Positions 35,375-45,139 of a stretch of DNA of 64,000 bases are shown here, piece after piece (position 1 is the stretch's first letter; each line of letters begins with the position of its first letter). The DNA is from Poseidonocella sedimentorum. GTDB lineage: Bacteria > Pseudomonadota > Alphaproteobacteria > Rhodobacterales > Rhodobacteraceae. The stretch lies in the NCBI RefSeq assembly GCF_900116005.1, contig NZ_FOYI01000007.1, forward strand, positions 124,001 through 188,000. The letters are read 5' to 3'. Below the pieces are notes generated by a model. That model saw nothing but the letters and a program-made list of their open reading frames with translations. It ran no database searches and was not told where the DNA came from. The position numbers and the translations under genes were made by a program.

Positions 35375-35600
35375 GCGCGCCACAGCCTCTCGATGAAGAT
35401 GTTGTCGAGGAAGCGGCCTTCCCTATCTATCGACAACCGCACGCCTGATCGGCGGAGCCGGCCCGTCAAGGCGAAGGATGTGAACGGGCTGCCTGATCCG
35501 TGTTTATGATCTCGGGCGGGCCGAACTTGTGGATGGCCTCGTTCAGCGCTTCGACGCAGAAATCAGCTTCCAGAGCGTTCTAGATCCGCTGGGACAGAAC
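35375..35600 (-). pseudogene. IS3-type transposase integrase-core fragment with frameshift
   Basis: Minus-strand frames read NEAIHKFGPPEIINTDQ, then after a one-base deletion TGRLRRSGVRLSIDREGRF followed by LDNIFIERLWR. These are the second catalytic Asp region and the DDE glutamate box (FIERLWR) of IS3-family OrfB. The missing G after the Asp codon (GATCAG-GCAGC instead of GATCAGGGCAGC) breaks the frame. The sequence ends abruptly after LWRA, where the cassette begins. Confidence 0.75.
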
Positions 35601-35740
35601 CTTTCTGGTGTCCCCACTGACAGACTTATCATCCGCGCACGCGCCGGAAGTTGAACGGCCCGCGGCTGTCGTGGCGCGACTTCAGCGCGCAATTTACCGG
35701 CCACCGGAGGGGGCAGGATCAGTCGAGATTTTGGATGGAT

Positions 35741-35814
35741 TGGAGCGGGTAGCGGGAATCGAACCCGCGCGTTCAGCTTGGGAAGCTGACAGGCTACCAT
35801 TACATCATACCCGC
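35741..35814 (-). tRNA. tRNA-Gly (CCC)
   Basis: A minus-strand cloverleaf of 74 bases with encoded CCA. The acceptor stem GCGGGTA/TACCCGC is perfect. The anticodon stem TCAGC/GCTGA holds loop TTCCCAA, giving anticodon CCC. The T-arm is GCGGGTTCGATTCCCGC. It marks the right border of the islet. Confidence 0.93.
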
Positions 35815-35885
35815 CGCGCCGCTCTCCTTAGCCAAGGGTCGCGGCGGGCGCAAGGGGGGCTTTGATCCGGGCCGCGCGGAAAGCG

Positions 35886-37106
<1,221 letters not shown>

Positions 37107-37168
37107 CTAGCCCGCCTCGCGCGGATTGGGGAATGGAGCCGGCCGCACAATACTGGTAGGAATCGCGC

Positions 37169-38047
37169 ATGCCCCGATCCACGCCCCGCTCCATCGACCT
37201 CCCGACCTACGCGCTTTACGGCGAGCGCGACGCGCTGCCGGACCTGTGCCACGTCGAAAGCATCGCCGAACGCTCGCGCCCCCTGGACTGGATCATCGCC
37301 CCGCACCGGCACAGCGCGCTGGTACAATTCCTGCATATCGCGCGCGGCGGCGGGACGGCGCGGTTCGACGGCGAAACCCGGCGCTTTGACGCGGGCGTCA
37401 TGATCTTCGTGCCGCGCTACTGTGTTCACGGGTTCGACTTCGACGCCCACACCCAAGGCACGGTCGTGACCCTGCCGGTCGCGAGCCTGAGCGATGCGAT
37501 GAAGGGTGGCGAAGGGGGGCTGGCGCGTCTTTCCGCGCCCATCATCACCGAGGCCGAGCCAATGCATGAGGCGGTCTTCGGCGCGCTCGCCCGCGAGCAT
37601 AACCGCCGCGCGCCCTTCCGCACGGAGATGATCGCGGCGCAGGTCCGCCTTCTGGCGGTATCGGTGGCCCGGGCGGGCACGGCCCAGCCCGCCACCCGAC
37701 AGGAAACCGACGCGGTCGTCCCCCGGTTTCTCGACCTCATCGAGGCCCATTTTCGCGAAGCGCGTGATCTGGGGTACTACGCCGAACGGCTGGGCCGCTC
37801 GAAGAGCCACCTGAACCGGCTCTGCACCACCACGCTCCAGCGCTCGGCGAGCGGGCTGCTTCGCGACCGGGTGATGCTGGAGGCGCGGCGCGAGCTGGCC
37901 TACACCAACATCGGCGTCGCGCAGGTCGCCTACGGGCTGGGGTTTCGCGATCCGGCCTATTTCGCGCGGGTCTTCCGGCAGGAAAGCGGGCTTTCGCCGC
38001 GCGCGTTTCGCGGCCGGGTCCAGGATGGCAAAGAGCCCGCCCAGTGA
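37169..38047 (+). CDS. pobR: AraC-type regulator of 4-hydroxybenzoate degradation (PobR type)
   Basis: Activator of 292 residues with an N-terminal cupin-like effector domain (HRHSALVQFLHIARGGG, FDAGVMIFVPRYCVHGF). A C-terminal double helix-turn-helix domain covers about residues 190-285, with YYAERLGRSKSHLNRLC and VAYGLGFRDPAYFARVFRQE. It is divergent from pobA with 98 bases between starts, the usual arrangement for a 4-hydroxybenzoate-responsive activator. A 13-base stem with a T-run at 38030-38080 ends the gene. Confidence 0.88.
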   Translation: MPRSTPRSIDLPTYALYGERDALPDLCHVESIAERSRPLDWIIAPHRHSALVQFLHIARGGGTARFDGETRRFDAGVMIFVPRYCVHGFDFDAHTQGTVVTLPVASLSDAMKGGEGGLARLSAPIITEAEPMHEAVFGALAREHNRRAPFRTEMIAAQVRLLAVSVARAGTAQPATRQETDAVVPRFLDLIEAHFREARDLGYYAERLGRSKSHLNRLCTTTLQRSASGLLRDRVMLEARRELAYTNIGVAQVAYGLGFRDPAYFARVFRQESGLSPRAFRGRVQDGKEPAQ

Positions 38048-38080
38048 CGCGGTAGTGCACGTCTCCGGGCGGGCTCTTTT
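38030..38080 (+). terminator. pobR terminator overlapping its stop codon
   Basis: AAAGAGCCCGCCC (38030-38042) and its exact complement at 38067-38079 form a 13-base stem with a 24-base loop, followed by TTTT. The upstream arm lies in the last codons of pobR. A second perfect nine-base stem, GTGGGGCCG with its complement (38094-38102/38112-38120), lies before the end of the convergent beta-helix gene. Confidence 0.75.
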
Positions 38081-38127
38081 GAGCGGTGAGCGCGTGGGGC
38101 CGATTCGGGACCGGCCCCACAGGACGC

Positions 38128-40419
38128 CTAGATCGGGCGGTCCATTCGCATCGTTAGCTGCACGGTTCCGCGCACGGGCTCGGGCCAAACGAGATGCACC
38201 TGATCGCCGTTCGGCCCCTGCTCCACATCGGCATAGGGCGCCACGAAGCGCACGCCTCCGCTGTCGTTGGTCAGCGGGCCCTCCGGCATGGCGCTGACCA
38301 CCGTCCGCGCGCGCCCGCCGAAGGGGAGGTAGGGCGCGCCGTCGATGGACCAGGTGGAAGCCGCCGTCGCTTCCTCATGTTCGACGATCAGCGGATTGCG
38401 GGTCTGGACGTCCACGCCGTTGAAGGTGTTGTTGTCGAAGACCACGTTGAAACTGCGGCTGAAATCGAGCTCGGCGAAGCTGGTGTCGACCATCTCGACC
38501 CGGTCGATATTACCCGAAACGGTGCGGAAGACATTGCCCGTCACCGAGAGCGAGTTGAGGAAATGCCCCGCGCCATGCGGCCGGATGACGATGAACCGGA
38601 ACCAGGGCGCGGCATCCATCGAGGTGAAGATATTCCCGATGATCGACAGCCCGCCAAAGGAGTACTCGTTGCTGTGCTCCGGCGCCGGGTCATGCTCATT
38701 GCCCCATTCGATCGAATAGTTGTCGATGTAGTTGCCTGTCACGGTGGTCTTGGGGTTGGTCTGGGTGAAGATCAGCCCGCCGAGGCGGACCCCGTCATTG
38801 GCCTCGTCGCCGCCGAACCAGTGGTTGCCGGAAATGATGCTGCCGCGGCCCGCGATGATCGCGGCGTGGCGGAAATGCATGATCCGGTTGTTGCGCAGCT
38901 TGATGTCGTTGGCATTGGAATTGAGTGCGATCGACGTGCGGTTCTGGACCAGCTCGGGGCTCTCGTTCGACAGGAACTGGCAGCGGTCGACCAGCATGCC
39001 CTGACAGCCGTTGCCGATGCTGGTGATGCCGCGATCCTTGGGGAAGGTGAAGAAGCTGTCCTTGACATGGAAGATGAGCCCGGCGGGCGCGATCATGACC
39101 GCGCTGGCATGGCCGGAGCAGCGGAACTCGATGTCTTCGAGCACCATCTTCGAGAGGCTGTTGAACCCCGAGAAATCGAGCAGGTACTTGAAGCGGCGGA
39201 AGGTAAAGCTCTGGGTCCCTTCAGCATCATAAAGCGGGACCGAAAGGGTCACCGATTGGGTGCCCACGTTCACCGCCTGCACATAGACCTCGCGGCCCAC
39301 GCCCGCGCCCTCGACAAGCGCGCCGACGGCGATATTGGCGGCATTGGCCACGTTGGTCAGCGTGTAGGGATTGCTCGGATTGTAGGTGCCCGCGCTGGTC
39401 GTGACCTCGGTGTCCCAGCCGGCGCTTTCGCTGGCATCGAACTGGCCGTTGCGGATGACGCGGCGGGTGGCGTAGGTCGTGCGGTTCGGGACCGCGGCCT
39501 GCATGTCGAGCGGCGCATCGAGCGCGACGCGCCGGCCGCAAAGGTCGAGCGATTCGTGGCCCGAGTTGTTCAGCAGGGATTGGAACGCGCGCTTGAACGC
39601 TTCCACGTCGTCACCGAACGCATCGATATAGCTCGGCAGATCGAAGTTCTGCTTGAGCGTCAGGATCGCGTCGCGCGGCATGGTCACCGTGCCGCGAAAC
39701 TCCACCTCGCTTTCGAAGGTCACGCTGCCGGCAAGGTGATAGGTCCCCTCGCCCACGACGACCGTGCGCCCGTCCGCAGCTGCATCGGCCGCTTCGAAGG
39801 CCGCGCTGTCGTCGGTCACACCATCGCCAACCGCACCGTGATCGCGCACATCGACAAGCGCCACCGTATCGCCGAGGAAGGCCGATGTCACATCTTCGAT
39901 CACGATGTCATCGATCCGGACGGTACCGCCGCTCGCGCCGACCAGATCGAGCCCGAAATGGCCGTAGACCGGCACCGCGCCCCAGGCCATCGAGACCCCG
40001 CTGCGGCTGCCGACACCGACCACCGCGCTGACCTCGACCACCTCGCCATGGGTATCCAGAGAAACCTCGTCGCCGAAGGTGGTGATCCCGTTCACCGCCG
40101 CGCCATTGGCATCCCCCGCCCAACCGGCGATGCGCACCGAGGGCAGATTGCCGGCGAAGGCCTTCACACGGGCGCGAACGCGCAGGTAGACCCCGGGATA
40201 GATCGGCGTCTGGCCCATGTAGCGGAGCTTTTGCGTGCTTTGTGTCTTGGTGAGTTCGAGACAGGTGCCGAAATCGCCATCGTTGCTGACCAGCGCCGCT
40301 TCGGCGCGGCCCTCGTAGCTGTCGGAGCCCGGCGTGCCGTCTCCTCGGGCCCAGACGTCGAGGCCTTCGGAGAACGCGGGGGGCATCAAGAGTGCGCCGT
40401 CGGTGATTGCAATATTCAT
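38128..40419 (-). CDS. right-handed parallel beta-helix (pectate lyase 3 / GH28-related) protein
   Basis: Protein of 763 residues from ATG 40419 (MNIAITDGALLMPPAF) preceded by AAAGGA. An N-terminal jelly-roll-like part (about 1-180) is followed by VDVRDHGAVGDGVTDDSAAF near residue 198, the hallmark of the pectate-lyase-3 fold. Many Asn-rich beta-helix turns follow (NSNANDIKLRNNRIM, GSIISGNHWFGG, TTVTGNYIDNYS, FNVVFDNNTFNGV). There is no signal peptide and there are no obvious catalytic acids, so it may bind or process polysaccharide as a phage-tail-like or gene-transfer-agent spike protein rather than being a classic secreted lyase (inference). Confidence 0.75.
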   Translation of the reverse strand: MNIAITDGALLMPPAFSEGLDVWARGDGTPGSDSYEGRAEAALVSNDGDFGTCLELTKTQSTQKLRYMGQTPIYPGVYLRVRARVKAFAGNLPSVRIAGWAGDANGAAVNGITTFGDEVSLDTHGEVVEVSAVVGVGSRSGVSMAWGAVPVYGHFGLDLVGASGGTVRIDDIVIEDVTSAFLGDTVALVDVRDHGAVGDGVTDDSAAFEAADAAADGRTVVVGEGTYHLAGSVTFESEVEFRGTVTMPRDAILTLKQNFDLPSYIDAFGDDVEAFKRAFQSLLNNSGHESLDLCGRRVALDAPLDMQAAVPNRTTYATRRVIRNGQFDASESAGWDTEVTTSAGTYNPSNPYTLTNVANAANIAVGALVEGAGVGREVYVQAVNVGTQSVTLSVPLYDAEGTQSFTFRRFKYLLDFSGFNSLSKMVLEDIEFRCSGHASAVMIAPAGLIFHVKDSFFTFPKDRGITSIGNGCQGMLVDRCQFLSNESPELVQNRTSIALNSNANDIKLRNNRIMHFRHAAIIAGRGSIISGNHWFGGDEANDGVRLGGLIFTQTNPKTTVTGNYIDNYSIEWGNEHDPAPEHSNEYSFGGLSIIGNIFTSMDAAPWFRFIVIRPHGAGHFLNSLSVTGNVFRTVSGNIDRVEMVDTSFAELDFSRSFNVVFDNNTFNGVDVQTRNPLIVEHEEATAASTWSIDGAPYLPFGGRARTVVSAMPEGPLTNDSGGVRFVAPYADVEQGPNGDQVHLVWPEPVRGTVQLTMRMDRPI

Positions 40420-40525
40420 CGCCAGTCCTTTTCCAAACAATCGGGCACCCTTGGCCCCGGATCGGTTTGAGAAAGTATCTACGAAAGGTTAACTGGCTCT
40501 GAGACCACCGTGACGGTCGCCCACG

Positions 40526-40801
40526 TCAGACCGCCCGATAGAGCGGCGCCAACAGATTGACGCCGTCAATGCGCCAGCCATCGGGTGTCTCGACCAGAAT
40601 GTGATCGAGGCTGTAGCTGGCGCAGGATATTTATTTTATATCAACACGTTGAGCGAAGATCTCGCCCTCTTGGCGCAGGGCGCCATAGCGGCGGGAGCCG
40701 GGATCCCAGATCATGGGATAGCCCAACCGGGCCATCACGCCGAACCGTTCGGGCGAGCCGCAGCGACGCTGGATGCCGCGGCTGGCGAGCCGGCGCTGCC
40801 C
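40526..40801 (-). pseudogene. DUF4864-like gene remnant with in-frame stop, directly after lysK
   Basis: Continuing in frame after the lysK stop, the minus strand reads LASRGIQRRCGSPERFGVMA and then RLGYPMIWDPGSRRYGALRQ. It meets TAA at 40633-40631, then goes on in the same frame with YSLDHILVETPDGWRIDGVN to a TGA at 40528-40526. The pieces match the FASPGIQ..FGSP..F..M...GYPM and ETPDGWRIDGV landmarks of DUF4864 proteins. The N-terminal half is absent and the middle is altered around an AT-rich insertion, so the gene is decayed. Confidence 0.6.
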
Positions 40802-42379
40802 TCAGGCGGCGAGCTCTCCGGCGAGCGCCTTGTCGATCAGCGCGATGGTTTCCTCGACGCCGTAGAGCGCAATGAACCCGCCGAAACGCGGCCCCTGGCT
40901 TGCGCCGAGCAACACCTCGTAGAGCGCCTTGAACCAGTCGCGCAGGGGATCAAACCGCTCGCGCCCGCAGGCAAAGACCTCCGATTGCAACGCCTCTGCA
41001 TCGAGCCCGCCATCCCAGGCGGCGAGCCGGCCGCGCAGATCGCTCAAGGCTTCGCGTTCCAGATCGGTCGGCAGGCGGTATTGCTTCGCGGGTTTCACGA
41101 AGTCTTGATAGTACTTCAGCGCGAACCCGGCGGCGGCATCCATGTCCGGATTGGTCTCGGGCGAGGCCTCGGGCGCATAGCGCTGGATGAAGCCCCAGAG
41201 CTGCGACTTCTCCTCGGCATTGGCCACCGAGGCGAGGTTGAGCAGCATCGAGAACGGCACGACCATCCGGCTTTCGGGCACATCGCCGCTGTGAATATGC
41301 CAGACCGGGTTGTTGAGCTGCGCCTTCAGATCCTGCCCATGATAGGCGCGCAGCTGCTGGTGATACTCGTCCACCATCTTGGGGATGATGTCGAAATGCA
41401 TCCGCTTGGCGGTCTTGGGCTTGAGATACATGAAATAGCTCAGGCTCTCGGTCGAGGCGTAGGTCAGCCACTGGTCGATCGAGACCCCGTTGCCCGAGGA
41501 TTTGGAGATCTTCTGGCCGTTTTCATCAAGGAAAAGCTCATAGGAAAAATGCTCCGGCGGCCGCTCGCCGAGGGCCCGGCAGATCGCGTCATAGATCTTT
41601 TCGTTGGTCGCGTGCTCCTTGCCGTACATCTCGAAATCGACGCCAAGCGCGGCCCAGCGGGCGCCGAAGTCGGGCTTCCACTGCAGCTTCACATTGCCCC
41701 CCGTGACCGGTAAGGTCCACTCGCGGCCCGTCTCGTCATCGAAGGTCACGGTGTAGCTCTCGGCGCAGACCTTTTTCATCGGGACATAGAGCACCCGGCC
41801 CGTCTCGGGGTGGATCGGCAGGAAGATCGAATAGGTCGCGGCGCGTTCTTCGCGGAGCGATTTGAGCATGATTTCCATGATCTTGTCGTAGTTGTCGACA
41901 GCGCGTTTGAGCACCTCGTCGAACTGGCCGGAGCGGTAGAATTCGCGCGCGGAATAGAACTCGTACTCGAAGCCGAACGTGTCGAGGAAACGCCGCAGCA
42001 TGGCGTTGTTGTGCGCGCCGAAACTCTCATGGGTGCCGAAGGGATCGGGCACCGAGGTCAGCGGACGGTGCAGGTGTTCGGCCAGCATTTCGGGCTGGGG
42101 GACATTGCCCGGCACCTTGCGCATGCCATCCAGATCATCGGAGAAACAGATCAGCTTGGTGGGGATGTCCGAGAGCGCCTCGAAGGCGCGGCGGATCATC
42201 GTGGTGCGCAGCACTTCGCCAAAGGTGCCGATATGGGGCAAGCCGCTCGGGCCATAGCCCGTCTCGAAGAGCACGTAGCCCTTCTCCGGCGGCGCTTTCT
42301 GGTAGCGTTTGAGAATCCGGCGCGCTTCTTCAAAAGGCCAGGCTTTTGACGTCATCGCGGTTTCGCGCAGGTCGGACAT
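40802..42379 (-). CDS. lysK: class I lysine--tRNA ligase
   Basis: Archaeal-type (class I) lysyl-tRNA synthetase of 525 residues, unrelated in fold to the class II LysRS of most bacteria but standard in alphaproteobacteria. The HIGH-like box is [16 protein letters not shown] near residue 50. The KMSKS-like loop is [13 protein letters not shown] near residue 287. ATG 42379 follows GGAG; ATG eight codons later ([11 protein letters not shown]) is an alternative start. The open frame further upstream is not protein-like. A decayed DUF4864 gene follows. Confidence 0.95.
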   Translation of the reverse strand: MSDLRETAMTSKAWPFEEARRILKRYQKAPPEKGYVLFETGYGPSGLPHIGTFGEVLRTTMIRRAFEALSDIPTKLICFSDDLDGMRKVPGNVPQPEMLAEHLHRPLTSVPDPFGTHESFGAHNNAMLRRFLDTFGFEYEFYSAREFYRSGQFDEVLKRAVDNYDKIMEIMLKSLREERAATYSIFLPIHPETGRVLYVPMKKVCAESYTVTFDDETGREWTLPVTGGNVKLQWKPDFGARWAALGVDFEMYGKEHATNEKIYDAICRALGERPPEHFSYELFLDENGQKISKSSGNGVSIDQWLTYASTESLSYFMYLKPKTAKRMHFDIIPKMVDEYHQQLRAYHGQDLKAQLNNPVWHIHSGDVPESRMVVPFSMLLNLASVANAEEKSQLWGFIQRYAPEASPETNPDMDAAAGFALKYYQDFVKPAKQYRLPTDLEREALSDLRGRLAAWDGGLDAEALQSEVFACGRERFDPLRDWFKALYEVLLGASQGPRFGGFIALYGVEETIALIDKALAGELAA

Positions 42380-42495
42380 CTCTTTACTCCGGTTGATTGG
42401 CGGCGCCCCTCGCCGCAAGTGGCGCTTCCTATTGTGCAGCGGTCGCCACGTCAATATTCTGCAACGCAACAATGCCCAAGAGAAAAGGCTTCCAC

Positions 42496-42921
42496 ATGAA
42501 CGATCAGACCCCGCATCCGCTCTCGCCGCAGGATTGCCTCGTCGCGCTGATGATCGCCATGTCGGCGTCCGATCAGTCGATGCGGACCTCGGAACTGGTC
42601 AAGATCCAGTCCGCCGTAGGGCACCTGCCCGTCTTCGCCGATTTCGACGAGGACCGGCTCAAACCGCTGGCGCAGATCGTCTTCGATCTCTTCGCCGAGG
42701 AAGACGGACTCGACGCGCTCTTCGGGCTGATCCGCGACAACTTGCCGGAGCGGCTGTTCGAGACCGCCTATGCGCTGGCCTGTGATGTGGCGGCAGCGGA
42801 CGGACATCTCTACGAGACCGAGCTGCGGCTTCTCGAAGAGATCCGCTACGAGCTCGATATCGACCGGCTGCACGCCGCCGCGATCGAACGGGGCGCCCGG
42901 GCACGGCACCTGAGCGCCTGA
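42496..42921 (+). CDS. TerB-like tellurite resistance family protein
   Basis: All-helical acidic protein of 141 residues. The TerB-fold pattern is visible: [20 protein letters not shown] near residue 14, [17 protein letters not shown], and [20 protein letters not shown] near residue 98, with Asp/Glu positions suited to metal binding. ATG 42496 is preceded by AAAAGG. It is divergent from lysK. Family members are linked to tellurite and membrane stress, but a function for stand-alone TerB proteins is not established. Confidence 0.82.
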   Translation: MNDQTPHPLSPQDCLVALMIAMSASDQSMRTSELVKIQSAVGHLPVFADFDEDRLKPLAQIVFDLFAEEDGLDALFGLIRDNLPERLFETAYALACDVAAADGHLYETELRLLEEIRYELDIDRLHAAAIERGARARHLSA

Positions 42922-42967
42922 GAGCGGCGCGCGGGGCACCCTTGGCCCTGCCACGTGATCAAGCGGA

Positions 42968-43032
42968 GCGCCCTTCGGGCGCACGCGATGCGTTTTGCGC
43001 GCCCATCCGGGCGCGCGCTGGCGCCCGGATGG
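42968..43032. terminator. nested GC-rich hairpins between the TerB-like and ABC exporter genes
   Basis: GCGCCC-TTC-GGGCGC (42968-42982) is followed by a perfect 12-base stem (43003-43014/43021-43032, CCATCCGGGCGC and complement). The stem competes with an alternative eight-base stem at 42997-43016. They lie between convergent genes; there are no long T-runs, so termination may be partly rho-assisted. Confidence 0.55.
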
Positions 43033-43038
43033 CATTCG

Positions 43039-44874
43039 TCAGGCCACGTCCGTGCCCAAAAAGCCGCCGGACTGGCGCGCCCAGAGCCCGGCATAGATAC
43101 CGCCGTGGGCGAGCAGGCCGTCGTGCGAGCCGTCTTCGACGATCCGGCCCTGATCCATCACCAGGATGCGATCGAGTTGGGAGATCGTGGAGAGGCGGTG
43201 GGCGATGGCGATCACCGTCTTGCCCTCCATCAGGCCGAAGAGTGTCTCCTGAATCGCGGCCTCTACCTCCGAATCGAGCGCGCTTGTGGCCTCGTCCAGC
43301 ACGAGGATCGGCGCGTCCTTGAGGATCACGCGGGCGAGCGAGATCCGCTGGCGCTGGCCGCCCGAGAGCTTCACCCCGCGCTCGCCCACTTGGGCGTTGT
43401 AGCCGCTGCGATTGTTCGGATCCGAAAGCGACTGGATGAACTCATGCGCCTCGGCGCGGCGGGCGGCGGCGATCATCTCGGCGTCGCTGGCGTCGGGCTT
43501 GCCGTAGAGGATGTTGGCGCGGATCGAGCGGTGCAGCAGCGAGCTGTCCTGGCTGACCATGCCGATGGCGGCGCGCAGGCTCGATTGTGTGACCTGGGCC
43601 ACGTCCTGCCCGTCGATCTCGATCCGGCCCTCTTCGGCGTCGCGAAAGCGCAGCAACAGGTTGACGAGGCTCGACTTTCCCGCGCCCGAGCGGCCGACGA
43701 GGCCGACCTTCTGGCCCGCGGGGATGTGGAGCGAGACCCGATCGAGCCCGCCCTGGCCCTTGCCGTAGTGATGCGAGACCTCGTCGAAGCGGATCGAGGC
43801 CTCGCGCACCATGAGCGCGGGCGCGCCGGGGCGATCCGTCACTGAAAGTGGCGTGGCGATGGAACGCAGCCCCTCGCGGATCGTGCCGGCGTGCTCGAAA
43901 AGCCGCACGGTGACCCACATGATCCAGCCGCTCATCCCGTTGAGCCGGAGCGTCAGTGCCGAAACCGCCGCCACCTCGCCCACCGAGACGCGGCCGATTG
44001 ACCACATCCAGATAGCGGGGCCGAGCATGGCGACGATGAGCACGCCGTTGATCACGTTGAGCCCGAAGGAGAGCTCGGTCATCAGCCGCAGGAAGCGCTG
44101 GAACCGCAGGCGCAGGCGCCGCATCGCCGAGAGCACGTAGCGCTCCTCGCCGCCGGTGGTGGCGAAAAGCTTGATCGTCTCGATGTTGGAATAGGCGTCG
44201 ACCACGCGGGCGGTGACCATCGAGCGCGCGTCCGACCAGCTCTCCGAGGCTGCGCTCACGCGCAGGGCGATGCTGCGGGTGTAGAGCCCGTAGACCACCA
44301 CCCAGCCGAGCAGCGGCAAGGCAAGCACCGGGGCGATCCCGGTCAGAATGAGCGCCGCGCCGAGCACGTAGGAGATCGAGTACCAGATCCCCTCGAAGGC
44401 CATGTAGGTGCTGTCCTCGACCGCTTCGCCCTGTTTCATCACGCGGTTGGTGAGCCGCCCGGCGAAATCGTTCTGAAAGAAGCCGACCGATTGACCAAGG
44501 AGATGGCGGTGGGCGCGCCAGCGGACCTGTTCTTGCATGTTGCCGGCGAGGGTCTGTTCGAGCAGCAGGTGGTTGAGGCCGATGAAGAGCGGGCGGATGA
44601 GCAGCACGAAGACCACGACCAGCAGAAGCTCCAGCCCGTGTTCGTCAAAGAAGGTGCCCGGCGCGCTGCTTTCCATCAGGTCGATCACGCGGCCCGAATA
44701 GAAGATGAGCCCGGTCTCGATCAGCGCGACCGCGACCCCCGAGAGCGCCATGAGCGCAAGCAGAGGGCGGAAGGGGCGCAGCTGCGACTTGACGTAGGGC
44801 CAGAGCGCGGCGGGGGGCGTTTCGACATCGCGATCGGCAAAGGGATCCACGAGGTTTTCAAAAAAGCGATACAT
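43039..44874 (-). CDS. ABC exporter, fused permease and ATPase
   Basis: Half-transporter of 611 residues, expected to act as a homo- or heterodimer. Six membrane segments lie in residues 1-330, starting with PLLALMALSGVAVALIETGLIF. The ATPase domain has Walker A VGRSGAGKSSL near residue 385, signature KLSGGQRQRISLARVI, and Walker B ILVLDEATSALDSE followed by the H-loop AIAHRLSTI. The motifs match multidrug/lipid exporters (MsbA/LmrA group). No partner gene is adjacent; substrate unknown. Confidence 0.93.
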   Translation of the reverse strand: MYRFFENLVDPFADRDVETPPAALWPYVKSQLRPFRPLLALMALSGVAVALIETGLIFYSGRVIDLMESSAPGTFFDEHGLELLLVVVFVLLIRPLFIGLNHLLLEQTLAGNMQEQVRWRAHRHLLGQSVGFFQNDFAGRLTNRVMKQGEAVEDSTYMAFEGIWYSISYVLGAALILTGIAPVLALPLLGWVVVYGLYTRSIALRVSAASESWSDARSMVTARVVDAYSNIETIKLFATTGGEERYVLSAMRRLRLRFQRFLRLMTELSFGLNVINGVLIVAMLGPAIWMWSIGRVSVGEVAAVSALTLRLNGMSGWIMWVTVRLFEHAGTIREGLRSIATPLSVTDRPGAPALMVREASIRFDEVSHHYGKGQGGLDRVSLHIPAGQKVGLVGRSGAGKSSLVNLLLRFRDAEEGRIEIDGQDVAQVTQSSLRAAIGMVSQDSSLLHRSIRANILYGKPDASDAEMIAAARRAEAHEFIQSLSDPNNRSGYNAQVGERGVKLSGGQRQRISLARVILKDAPILVLDEATSALDSEVEAAIQETLFGLMEGKTVIAIAHRLSTISQLDRILVMDQGRIVEDGSHDGLLAHGGIYAGLWARQSGGFLGTDVA

Positions 44875-45078
44875 GACGGAAATCCGGAAGGTGACTCAGG
44901 AAAAATTTGGCAAGCGGAGCGGCCCTTGCGGCCACCTCACAGGAATGGCCGCCTCAGGATGGGCGTCGATCAATCCCGTGAAACATGCTTGCCCTCCGTC
45001 ATGGTCTGGCGTCTTGAGTCGGGGCGTTCCTACCCGAACCGCGCGCGAATGTCACCCCACGTCACCCGGCGCCGGCCG

Positions 45079-45108
45079 AAAAAAACCCGCCGCGGAGACC
45101 GCGACGGG
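45079..45108 (-). terminator. terminator of the alanine symporter gene
   Basis: On the minus strand a ten-base stem with one mismatch (45108-45099/45095-45086) is followed by seven T (45085-45079), 31 bases after the stop codon. The rest of 44875-45139 shows no gene and should hold the ABC exporter promoter. Confidence 0.85.
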
Positions 45109-45139
45109 TGTTGGCTTTGAAAACCGGCGCCCGGGGGCG

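Noticed and set aside
35741-35814. T-arm similarity of tRNA-Gly to tRNA-Glu considered as an attachment-site duplication
   Set aside because: The shared GGTTCGATTCCC is the normal T-arm; the rest of this element is a complete tRNA-Gly and no duplicate of the tRNA-Glu 3' end is visible.
38194-40470. Plus-strand frame of 758 codons antisense to the beta-helix gene
   Set aside because: Composition is typical of shadow frames; the minus strand has the ribosome-binding site and the fold motifs.
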